Below the pieces are notes generated by a model, which was not told the DNA's origin, ran no database searches, and saw nothing but the letters and a program-made list of their open reading frames with translations. The position numbers and the translations under genes are program-made. From Eudorina sp. 2006-703-Eu-15 (Eukaryota; Chlorophyta; Chlorophyceae; Chlamydomonadales; Volvocaceae), in contig BDSI01000235.1 in assembly GCA_003117195.1 (NCBI GenBank), forward strand, positions 39,241 to 103,240: 64,000 nucleotides of DNA. The letters run 5' to 3'. This document shows, piece by piece, positions 34,726 to 45,839 of the stretch. Within the stretch, counting starts at the first letter, position 1; each line of letters begins with the position of its first letter.

Positions 34726-36946
34726 ATGTCTTTCAAGCCCGATGTAGGTCTGGCCGCGCTCTTACCTGAGCTGCTCGTCCGCGTCGCCACCTTTCTCCCG
34801 CCGAACGATGTGGCATGTAACCTTCGTTTAGTCAGCAAGGTCATCGCCAAAATTGTATGCGACTGGACGCAAGTGCGGCTGTCCCAGCCGGTGTCGCAGC
34901 TCGCCTTCGCCCACCGCTGGGGTCGCGAGGGCAGCACTCACGGCCTGACGCTCGATCAGCGCCAGCGGCTGCTCGCCCTGGTGGCGCGCAGCGGCAGCCT
35001 CCCCAACCTAGAGGTGGCCGTCACAGCGGCGGCCTGCGCGCCGACAAACAGCGTCGGCAACGCTGCCGCGGCTGCGGGCCATGGCCATATCTGCGAGTGG
35101 CTCCACGACCGGGGCCACGGGCTCGACCCCAAAACCGCTGTCACATCCGCCGCCAGGTCGGGCCAGGCCGCGGTGGTGCGCTGGGTGCTGGAGCGGGAGC
35201 CTGACCCCGGGGCGCGCAGCGGTCTGCTGACCGACGCCATAAGCGAAGCCGCCCAGGGCGGCCACAAGGCTCTGTGTGAGGAGCTGCTGGCAGCTGCGCC
35301 GGCGCAAATGGGGCCCCTCGCCTGGTCGGAAGTACTCCGCCGGAGCGCAGTTTCCGGCCACGGGGACATCACGCTGTGGTGTCTGGGCCAAGATGAGCCG
35401 CCCTGGGTACTCGACGGGATCCTGCTCGGATCTGCATCCTACGGTCTGGACTTGCCGACGCTACAGCGGCTGTGCGCTCCGGCGCTGGCCGCGTGTGGGG
35501 CAGACGGCAGGCGTAGCCTGGCGGCTCATCTCGGAATAAACAGCGCCAAGGTCGCGTACGCTGCGGTGGTCAGCCGCACAGCCGACTGGCGCGCCAAGCT
35601 GGAATGGCTGGAGGGGCCGGCGGTGGGCTGCCGCCTGGATGCGGGCCCCCCTGTCGACGGCTGGCTCCCGCACGTCAAGTTCAGCCACCTGTGCGAGCGG
35701 GCTGACGCCCTGGACCGCATCTCGGTGCTGCGAGAGCGCGGCGCGCTCAGCGCGGCGACGATGCTGGAGGGGGCCGTCCGCGTCGGCAGTCTGCCGGTGC
35801 TGCGCTACCTGCTGTCCGCCCCCGAGAACGGCGGCGGCGGCGGTGACCTGCGGGGGCATCTGCACGCGGGGCTGACCCGGCTGGCAGCCACCGCCGGCTC
35901 GCTGGATATCCTGACGGAGCTGCTCGCGGCCGGCTGTCCCATAGAGCCCTTCACCGTGTTCTGCGCGGCCAACCACGGTCACCTGCACGTGCTGCAGTGG
36001 CTGGCGAGCCCGGAGGCGGGGCCTTCGGCCGCGGAGGCGCTTCAGACGATGCTGGGGAGCACGGCGCTGCTCATGTTTGCGGGGCTGTCGGGCAGCCTGG
36101 AGCTGGTGCGGTGGCTGCGGGAGGAGCGGGGCTGCCCCTGGGACGGAGAGGCCTTCACGGCCGCGGCGCAGTCCGGCAACGCGGCGCTGATGGAGTGGAT
36201 GGCGGAGCACGGCTGCCCCTTCCCGGTAAGCTTCAAACAGCGAGGCTTGGCGTCCGTCAAAGCCCACCAGCGCCGATGGCCGGACAGGCGCTGCTGTTAC
36301 GCATGGGGGCTGCGTCGTCCGGCGGGAAACGTGTTCAGCGAGATACCCAGGCGAACGCTCTGGGTCGTACCGTAACCTGGGAGGGTGATGCAGATTTCGT
36401 CTTCATGCACCACAAGGAAGATGTTTTGAATGTAATTCGGTCCTGGGGCCGGCGTGCTGGTCACTGCCGTACGGTGATCCCACCCGCACCGACTGGGCGA
36501 CCTTCCAGTCGGTAGCCCATACCTGGTCAGACGTCTTTTCTTTCAGGCGCGTCTCAAACGGGTCCGTTTCGAAGGTCCGTGCCACGACACGCACGGGGAA
36601 GCAAGCTCTAGGGTGCTGCGCTCGCCTGCTCGCCGACCGGCCTCCTCCGCAGAGCCGCGGGCAGCCCTTCCTGAAGGCCTGCTGCAACGACGACCTGGCG
36701 GCTCTGCGCTGCCTGCGGCGGCTTGGCTGCCCCTGGGGCCACACATTTGCCCAGGCTGTGTGCCCCAGCGGCGCCAACGGCTTCGCGGCCTGCGGCCTGG
36801 AGGTGCTGCAGTGGCTGGTGGCGGAGGGCTGCCCGGTGGACTGGCGGGAAGCCAGCGAGCGAGCGGCGCTGCGGACGGACGCGCAGGCGGCGGCGGTGGC
36901 GGCCTGGGTGGCGGGCATGGCAGCCGGTGGCCAGGCGGTACCGTAG
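34726..36946 (+). CDS. F-box-like/ankyrin-repeat-type protein, copy 1
   Basis: Two exons, 34726-36225 and 36665-36946, joined in phase 0 (CPFP^PFLKA); about 593 aa. The N-terminus resembles an F-box (LLPELLVRVATFLPPNDVAC, LRLVSK). It is followed by many degenerate ankyrin-type units of about 30-35 residues (NAAAAAGHGHICEWLHDRGH, SAARSGQAAVVRWVLERE, ELVRWLREERGCPWDGEAF, EVLQWLVAEGCPVDW). Such proteins are abundant in volvocine genomes; F-box members would recruit substrates to SCF ubiquitin ligases, but that role is inference. The downstream gene is a clear tandem paralogue with the same intron position and phase. An acceptor at 36653 is also in frame; 36665 was chosen by comparison with the paralogue. 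Confidence 0.82.
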
Positions 36947-37804
36947 CCGTGGTGACGCGATGCAGATTGCCGTACGGCTGCGTTGTTGACCGCTGACTAC
37001 CGGGCAAGATGTTGACATGTGCGTCTAGGTCTGTTCAAATTGTTCAATATGTCCATACTGGGCACAACCAAGCCTGCGACATGCCGTTCGCGCAAATGCT
37101 TTGGGGACCGGCGGGGCATATGGACCCACCGCGACAGGTAGGGAGCCAAGTGGGCGGCAGTGCGGCCGATGATGATGACTACTTGGCATGGGGTTGCTTT
37201 CTGCTGAGGCGCTGTTGGAACATGGAGTTGGACAACCATGGACTTGGGTTGGAAAATGTGCACGCACGGAAAACATGCAAAGGATTAGCTGTGCGTAGAG
37301 GAGGCGGGGGTGGTGTGGCTAAGGCCTGCGCGTGTGTGTGCAGGCAACCTTCGGGCTCTGAAAGCGTTTCTGGCGGGGATATCAATCGTAAATCAGATGT
37401 TACTCTCTTAGATGCAATTCTAAAAAGACGTCACCAGCAAACTGCCAACGGTTCGTCCGTATCGGACTACCAGAATGCTTGAAACCGATAGAAGCATGAA
37501 GCGCAGACGCGCCCAACAGACAAAAACCTTCAGGCTCTTGCCTGAAGTTCAGACGGCAAGCTTGGACGTTGCAGCCTTCGTAGGACGAACGTATGTACGT
37601 ATCACATTTAGTGTGTTCGGCACTTTATGTTCGGCAAGTATGGTTGCATTTAATATCTCTCATGTCTGTTAACTGTGCGAATAGATTGCCACTTGGGCAA
37701 AGATATCTTCTATAACCGCCGACAAGGTTGGTCTTCTCGGTTACAAGGACTGCCTGTGAAAAATATAAGGACTGGCTGTGAAAAATAAATGCTGTGAGCA
37801 GAAA
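36947..37804. other. Spacer between tandem ankyrin-type genes
   Basis: No supported exon. A 157-codon plus-strand frame (from 37009) has no recognisable motif. The interval should contain copy 1's 3' UTR and copy 2's promoter. A short imperfect duplication (AAGGACTG.CTGTGAAAAAT) lies just before copy 2's start. Confidence 0.45.
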
Positions 37805-39951
37805 ATGATGTCCCAGCTGGCGAAACAAGGCGTTGCTGACTGGAGCTCGCTATTGCCGGAACTATTGTGGCGCATCGCCACGTTCCTTCCGGCCAATGAG
37901 GTGGCATGCAGCTTCCGCTCACTCAATAAACACACCGCAAAAGCTCTTCGTGCGTGGACATCAGTCCGCCTATCTCAGCCGGCGCCCGAGCACGCCTTCG
38001 CGCTCCGTTGGGGAGCTGCACGCAGCACCCGCTCCCTGACCCTAGCTCAGCGCCTGCAGTTCCTCTGCCTCGTGGCGCGCAGCGGCAGCCTCCCCAACCT
38101 CCAAGCGGCTCTCGCGGCAGCGGACTGCGCCCCGACGGACGAGGTTGTCAAGGCGGCCGCGGCGGAGGGCCACCTCCACGTCTGCGAATGGTTGCACGAC
38201 CGGGGATGCCCACACACACACGTCGGCCTCATCCGCCCAGCCGCCAGGTCCGGCCAGGCGGCTGTGGTGCGCTGGGTGCTGCAGCGGGAGCCCGACCCCG
38301 AGGCGCGCAGCGGTCTGCTGACCCTGGCCATACGCCAAGCCGCCGCGGGCGGCCACAGGGCGCTGTGCGAGGAGCTGCTGGAAGCTGCGCCGGAGTCCCA
38401 GAAGCTCAGCAAGCTCCACGACGCCATTTGTACGAGCTCAGCGGCGGGGCACTTGGAGCTCACCTTGTGGCTGCTGGACCAGGCGGGTTGGGACGTCGTC
38501 CTGAGCGCGGAGCTGTTCGAATGCGCGTCGTACGGCCTGGATCTCCCAGCACTGCAGCGACTGTACGATAACTTGCCGCCAACGGCCAACGGCCGTGGTG
38601 GCGGCGGCGGCGACGCCAGCCAGGCGAGGCGTCTGTGGATGGGCGACGCAGCCCCGCCGTACGCCGCGGTGGTCGGCCTCACAGCCGACTGGCGCGCCAA
38701 GCTCGATTGGCTGGAGGGGCCGGCGGTGGGCTGCCGCCTGGACAAAATACCATTGCTGTCTTCCGACGTTCCTGATCAAGAATTCCTCGTGAGCTGCAGC
38801 CCGGAAGGGGCGGCGGCGCGCGTATCCCTCCTCCGGGAGCGGGGCGTGTTTCGCGGCGTTGAGCTCCTGTACATGGCCATCCGCCGGGGCAACCTGCCGG
38901 TGGTACGGCACCTGCTGTCCCCCGAGGATGGATCCAGGAGGGCAGAGCTCTATGCGGGGCATGTCGAGGTCGCCGCCTCCCACGGCGCCCTGGACATCCT
39001 GACCGCGCTGCTTGCGGCGGGCTGCCCCGCGGAGGATGACTTTGTGAGGGAGGCAGCCAAGGGCGGCCACCTGCACGTGCTGCGCTGGGTGGCGGGCCCG
39101 GAGGCGGCACCGGCGGCTGCCAAGGTGTGGAGGGTTGTGTCGCGGTGTACGGTGCTGCTGGACTGGGCGGCGTCTTCGGGCAGCCTGGAGCTGGTGCGGT
39201 GGCTGCGGGAGGAGCGGGGCTGCCCCTGGGACGCGGATGCCTTCACAGAGGCCGTGCGCTCTGGAAACGTGGAGCTGATGGAGTGGATGCCGGAGCACGG
39301 CTGCCGACTGCCGGTGAGTCGTTGACTGGTGATGAATGACGGTCTCGGGCTGTCCTGCGGCCGGCGCCGGTTTGGTTTGCCGGCCGCCCATCGGCCTGCT
39401 GCCATTCGGTGGATTCTCGCGCCCCTCAGCCCCGGCGTACTAGTGGACGGCAGCCAGTCAGGCTGTGTCCCATCTACGACGGGCGCATCCTCGCCGCTGC
39501 CTCCGAACTCCGTCCGCATGTCTGACGACGCATGTCGGGCGCGTCCAGGGGTCAGCCCATGTATTCCTTTACGGTGCCGCGTTGAGCAGCGCCCTGCGTC
39601 GCCCGCCCCACCGGGCTGTGATGGGTCGTCCCTGCGCAGGGTGCAGGCCAGCCCTACCTGACCGCGGGCCGCAACGGCGATCTAGCCGCCCTGCGCTGCT
39701 TGCGGCGCCTGCGGTGCCGCTGGGGCTGCCCCGCCGTCCGGACCTTCCTGGACGCTGTGCACAGCCCACTCGATGGTTCCTGCAGCCTGGAGGTGCTGCA
39801 GTGGCTGGTGGCGGAGGGCTGCCCGGTGGACTGGCAGGAAGTCAGCAAGCGAGCGGCGCGTTGTGGGGACTCGCAGGCGGCGGCGGTGATGGCCTGGGTG
39901 GCGGGCATGGCGGCGGAGGCCGAAGCGGGAAACCGGCGGACGCGACGGTAG
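37805..39951 (+). CDS. F-box-like/ankyrin-repeat-type protein, copy 2
   Basis: Tandem paralogue of the upstream gene: exons 37805-39313 and 39652-39951, phase 0, about 602 aa. The first in-frame ATG pair at 37805 was taken as start; a frame extension upstream lacks ATG. The F-box-like start (LLPELLWRIATFLPANEVAC) and the repeat units align with copy 1 end to end (VARSGSLPNLQ, HVCEWLHDRGCP, ARSGQAAVVRWVLQREPDPE, SSGSLELVRWLREERGCPWD, EVLQWLVAEGCPVDWQE). The same single intron lies between the HGC..P repeat and the last repeats, which indicates gene duplication rather than retrocopying. Confidence 0.82.
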
Positions 39952-40519
39952 CTGCAACTACCCAGCAGGGACCGCTGTTACAGATGTGGGGGCTGGGGGA
40001 CCGCCCGCTGCCTTTATCGACAAAAAATGGGGAGCCGCCCGTCCGGTTCTCTAGGTAGGCGGCTGCCGTACGGTAGCTGATGTGGTGAGGTGGGGACCCG
40101 GTGGAGGCTGTTTCATGCCAACAGTAGGGTCGGTTGCCCTATGAGTGCAGATGGGCCGCCAGGTTGCCGCATACGGCAGTGATGATGATGAGTGCGATTG
40201 TGATGTAGCGGTTGTATAAGAATGACCGCGTAACGACTGCGCGCATGTTTGATCCGCACGGCTGTGTGTGCGTTCCGCGCGGCACCGTCACGGGGAGGTG
40301 GGGAGGTTGATGGCTGCTACGGGTGCTGCATCGCATTGTGTCAGTGGGCCACGCGCAGCCACAACTGCCGAGGAGTGTGGTGTGCGGAACAGTGGCCGGG
40401 CTTGCCTCTTTCTCGAGGCGCCGTGCTGCAAGGGAGATCAGCCGGTGGTCGGCTGGTCGCCCTTGGCGTGTCGAGAGTTCTGTACACCGTGCGTGTGCGA
40501 CTGCTTTTTAAGGATGTCA

Positions 40520-40557
40520 GGATGCTACAGCGGACCCCGCGGGTCATCGGTGACAGC
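40520..40557 (+). repeat. Dispersed repeat family, copy 4
   Basis: Plus-strand core copy with one change (GGATGCTACAGC for GGATGTTACAGC). The tail found in copies 1 and 2 is absent. Confidence 0.7.
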
Positions 40558-41573
40558 GGGTCGAGCCTACAAGCCACTTGCGAGCTGCACTAATCCAACT
40601 AATCCGAAGGAAAGCATGGGAAGCACGGTACTGTTTTACTTAGAAGGTTGTTGCGACGCGATGATTACCATTCTCAGTGCAAACTAGTTATGTCTATGAT
40701 GGCACCCCCTCAGGGCTGCAACGGGAGAACCGGGGGTAGCTGGGGGTAGGTCCTGACCAGACCGACCAGACTGAGCACTTTCGTCAAAAGGTGCAATATG
40801 CGGCTTGATATGATTTTTGCATTTTTTTATTCGGCAGTTGAAATATAATAGTCGAGCGGGATCTAATACGCGATGATCATAACGGATCACAGTCACGAAA
40901 CCCTCATAGTGCACACAGCTCATTTCGGACATTCATGCACTCACTAATGATTTTCCCCTCAAGCCTGTGCGTGCGGCTCGCAGATTTCCCTTCATTTCGG
41001 AAATTGCACAAAATTTTGTGCAAGTTCCCAGTTCCGGAGCGTACAACAATGACGCGCAAAAGCCCTTGGGTTCCTACTTCACAGCAAACCCTTACGCTGC
41101 GAGAGACACGACATTGCGGCGCGCGGCTTTGGGTTGCGAGCTCCGATCTGTTGCAACAAGAGCTTACAAGCAGGAAAGACAGGTCCAAAGTAAGCTTCGG
41201 GCAAGCAGAATCGTTGTATATTTCAAGCTGTTCTGGGCTTGGGTTTTCCTTTTTGTGAAATTGGTAATACGAGTAGCGCAGCATGGGCATCACAACGGCA
41301 CATACAGTTGGTTCGACGACGACCGCGGCCACTCTTGCGCGCTCTGTGAACAGGGCAGCCTAGGCAGCGCCTTCACACACATCAACTGTTCAGATATAAT
41401 CTGTCAACTTAAACTCGGACTCCGTTCGCAATTCCCTCTCCGCGCAGTCCGTCCGACAGTTCCAGTTCCAGCTCGAGCTCCAGGCCGGGTCCCGGCGCAG
41501 GACGCGACTGCTCACGCGCATCACCAGGCTCGCTGACAGCGCGTCCACGTTTTCATATCGCCCGTGACCGCAA

Positions 41574-41577
<4 letters not shown>

Positions 41578-41614
<37 letters not shown>
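41578..41614 (+). repeat. (TGC)12 microsatellite in probable 5' UTR
   Basis: About twelve uninterrupted TGC units end roughly 65 bases before the lipid kinase start codon. Untranslated if the ATG at 41678 is the start. Confidence 0.9.
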
Positions 41615-41677
41615 ATCAACGCCATCATCAGCGGCTTCGCCTCTCTCTGACGCTGACGCCCCATTTCGAAGCCTAGC

Positions 41678-44600
41678 ATGGCGTCAGCTACCGCCGTCTC
41701 GCCGCCGGCCACTAACCCCGACTACCGCAAGGCCCTCGAGCCGTCGGGACCTCTCGCCCGCTCCGCCTCCGCCTCCGCAACGACCGCCGCAACGACCGCC
41801 GCCACCGGCGTGGTATCGACGGACGCGGCGGCCGCCGACGCCGCGATCAGCTCCAGGGGCAGCCGGCGCGTCAGTGTCATCCTGCACGGCAAGCGCGCCG
41901 ACGAGGTGGATGTCCGGGCGGCCGTGGCGGCTCTGCGTTCCGAGGGGCTGCGGGTGGACGTCAAGGTGACCTGGGAGAGCGGCGACGTGGAGAAATTCGT
42001 CAAGGTACGGCAAACACGTACGGCAATACCCGTCGAAGCTCTAGTTAGGTTGCCTAATCCTGCCGCAGCATGACGGCTGTTCAGCAAATAAAACCGCGAC
42101 AAGGCGTCCGTGGTCGATCGTAATGTTCACCTGGTACCAGGACTTGGGCAGCGATCCTTTTCGGCCATGACACGTGCAAGCTCACGGACCCGCTTAGGCC
42201 GTACACATGGTTGGCCTGCTGCAAGGGAAATCCCGCGCGCCACCTCTGCAGCTGGAAAGCTGCTCCTCGTCCTTACTTCCCAGATGCCTTGCACACCCTT
42301 CAACCCATCCTTCTCCAACACCCCGCCCCGCCCTGGCCTAAGCAGGACATCGTCAAGGCCCATTCGGCGGACACCATTGTGGCTGCTGGCGGGGACGGCA
42401 CTTTGAATGAGGTGGTGGCGGCACTGATCAAGGCAGGTTAACGGTGTTGTGCATGGGTGGCTGGAACCTGGGAGTGACCGACCCGCGGGTCAGGGCGACG
42501 AGGCGCACATAGCGGCGGCCGCAGGGCACAAGTAGAGCGCCGGTGCCATCGGAGCGGGCCGGTGCCGCCGGTGTGGCACCGGTGTGGCTGATCATGGCTG
42601 ATCATAGCTGGTCGCTGAGCGGCAACATCTGCACGCGTTGGAAGCGAAATGATCTGTTTAGCTTTTATTATACTTAAGTTAATGCAACGTTGGGCATGGC
42701 CGCTTAGCTCAGCTGGTTAGAGCGTGGTGCTAATAACTAATCCTGTATCGCAACGGGAAACGCCAAGGTCATCGGTTCGATCCCGATAGTGGCCACAGCT
42801 TTCAGTTTGCTTGTGTTGATTTCGGTCATGTGCTTCCCCCGCTGTATGAGTACCATCAGAGCTCGGTACATGCCCTACAGAGGTTTACATGGGTGTTGCA
42901 GTTAACCAATACTATGTTATAACATACTGAAGCCGAGAGGGAGAGTGCTGCGTGTGGGACCCATCGGCGGGGTGATATTCAGTGGGCGGGTGGGCGGCGC
43001 AAGTTGGCACCTGCCGTCGACCCACATCATGCCTAGGAATCAATGATACCGGTCCTGCCTCCTCCTAACCGTCGTCCCTCAATCGATCCCTGGCAACTCA
43101 GCCCCCCCCCGCGTCCCCCTCCCCAGGTGAAGGCTCCCCGTCATGTCGCAGTGGGCCTTATGCCGATGGGCACGTCGAACGACTTCGCCGCCGTAACGGG
43201 CATACCGCAGGTGGGTGCACTTGGGGTGGGTGGTTGGGGGTCGGTTGCTTGGTTGCTGTGTAAATGGGTGGCGTTTCAAACTTTGCTGGGGACAGGGGTC
43301 TTCGTTGAGGGCTAGCTCCTAGCTCCTAGCGGTGAGGGGTTAGGGTTGGGTTGGGTTGGGTTGGGTTTGCCCTGTTATGCTATGATGTCCGCAAGCCAAA
43401 CGTAATCCCTTTCGGGAAACTAACTTCAAGTCCGCACAAGGCCTCCCAACCCAACGCTGCCGCCCCTTGGCACCGTCCGCCGCTGCCCGCTGCGACGGCC
43501 CTTCGTGCCTGGACCCGTCGGCTGTCGTCCGTACCTCCACCCGACCTCCACCCGACCTCCACCCGACCCGACCTGAAGGACCTGGAGGCGGCGCTGCGGC
43601 TGTGCTGCCGCTCCGACAACCTGAGGCCGCTGGATGTGGGGCTGCTCAATGGGGAGGTACGGGAGTCCGGCGGACTGGGGCCTGGAGGTGGAGGCGGGCA
43701 CGGTCTGAGGGTTGCCGGCGCCCGGCGGGTGCGAGCCGCGAGGGTGCTTCTGATGCCGCCGCCGCCGCCGCGGCCGCGTGCGCTCCCGGCACCGCCGGCC
43801 CTGCACTCCGCGGCCGCCTGGTGCGCCGCTTGGGCACCGGTAGTCGCGGCGCTTGTGGCCCTTCGTTAGCGCCCTCCCTTCCTTCCTCCCTTCTCATGTT
43901 ACCTCCGTTCCTCGCTTATGTATCATTGGTCCGGAGTCAGCAGACCGGGTCCACCTCCGTCATCCGTTGACGTGCGATTCGCCCCTCGGGGCTTTGGGCC
44001 ACCTCGACAGGTCTTCATGAACACCGCCACGCTGGGCGCATCCTCCGAACTGGGCGCCGAAACCAGTCATGAGGCCAAGAAGCTGCTGGGGCCGGCGGCG
44101 TACCTGGTCAAGGGTGGGTGCGGGGCGCGAGGAGAGGGATGGCGGGCGGGAAGGGCCACTGGGGAAGATCCAATGGGGGGCGGGGCGAGGTGGCGGTCCA
44201 AGATTAGGAGGTCGTGCAGCAGCCGGGTGAGGTCCGGGGCGCCGGGGGGTGCAAGCGGTAGGCCTTACCAACGCTCGTGGGAAGGGGCGGCTCTTGGCAA
44301 GGTGCTCCGCTGGCGAGGCTTTGGTCAGCTGCGGCCCGCCACGGCCGCTGGGCCATTGTGACCACCGGCCCAGACCTGGCCTCGAGTTTGGTTTTCATTA
44401 GCTCCGGCTGACCCATGGGTCCAGGACTGCTCCTCACCTGACCCATGGGTCCAGGACTGCTCCTCACCTGACCCATGGGTCCAGGACTGCTCCTCACCTG
44501 ACCCATGGGTCCAGGACTGCTCCTCACCTGACCCATGGGTCCAGGACTGCTCCTCACCTGACCCATGGGTCCAGGACTGCTCCTCACCTGACCCATGGGT

Positions 44601-45711
44601 CCAGGACTGCTCCTCACCTGACCACGATCTCAAAGACGGACCCGAGCTGCAACGACAATGCCCCACCCCACCTCACCTCCTGCCCCTTCCTAAAAGGTGT
44701 GGCCCGCCTGGCCGGCTACGCGGCCGTGCCCGTCAAGATGCGCTTCCCCGCAGCCCCCGAGGAGCACCCGCCTGGAGCGTTGCCGCGGACCTCATCCGCC
44801 GCCGCCCCCGGGATCAATGAGGCCAAGGGGGCGCCTCCAGGAGAGGCCGCTGCCGCCGCCGCCACCGCCCCGCCCGCCGCCACCTCCGCCGAGGTCCCCC
44901 CGGAGCAGCCCCTGGAGCAGCGCCGCCTAGAGCCCCAAGTGACTCTGGGCAAGGCGGACAAGAGGGACCGGGGCAAGGGGGGCGGCGGGAGCTGGAAGAA
45001 GACGGTGGAGGTGCGTGCAGGGCAGCGCCGCCCCGTGCGGTTGGGTTCGAGGTGTCTCTAGGGCCGGTTTCGGGTCGGCGGTCCTGGTCCTGGTCCGGTC
45101 CTGGTCGTAGGCGGGTCGGGAGTGCAGTTCCGCAGGGTGTGTGACGGGGGTCGTTGAGCGAAGAGACGTGGATTGAGCCCAGTGCGTGCTTGCTTGCTTG
45201 CTAGGTACCACATACCCGCTCCACAAAAGCTTCCATCCCCGCCCTGCTGGATCCCCTCCTCAGCTCCTCTGCCCTCCCTGCCCTCCTCTGCCCTCCCTGC
45301 CCTCCTTTGCCCTCCCCTGACCTGCCGTACGCCCCCATGCGGCCGCCCAGCTCCACGCGCCGGTGCTCAACCTGACGGCGGGCAACAGCCGCCAGCTGGC
45401 CAGCATGGTGCAGGTGGGGGCGCGGGTGGCGGGTGGCGGCGCTCGGCAGGTCCGGGCAGATCAGCAGCAGGGGGTGCCCGGGCGTCGCCGTGACATGCCG
45501 TACCGTGTCGCGCCGTGTCGTACCTGCCAACCCCTCCTTCTCCCTCCCCCTCCCCCCGGACAGGCGTGTCCCGACGCGCTGCTGGATGACGGACTGCTGG
45601 ACATCACGTACGTCACCGGGGGCGCGGTGGAGAGCGCCACTGCACTGGTGCGGCTGGGGTGCGGCTAGGGTGCGGCTGGGGTGCGGCTGGGGGCATGGAA
45701 GCCTGACGTCG

Positions 45712-45775
<64 letters not shown>

Positions 45776-45786
45776 CCGTCGTCGTT

Positions 45787-45839
<53 letters not shown>

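Larger units (their letters stand above)
39952..41677. other. Intergenic region upstream of lipid kinase
   Basis: No exon I can assign. A 189-codon plus-strand frame (40967-41536) and a 142-codon minus-strand frame (40904-41332) overlap each other without recognisable motifs; they probably lie in the promoter and 5' UTR of the lipid kinase. Copy 4 of the dispersed repeat (40520-40557) and a TGC microsatellite (41578-41614) are the only defined elements. Confidence 0.45.

Noticed and set aside
35461..36267. Long minus-strand frame
   Set aside because: Complement of the ankyrin-type exon; same for 38438-39391.
43330..43372. Telomere-like GGGTTAGGGTTGGGTTGGG run
   Set aside because: Short, imperfect and not the TTTTAGGG type expected of volvocine telomeres; lies in an intron.
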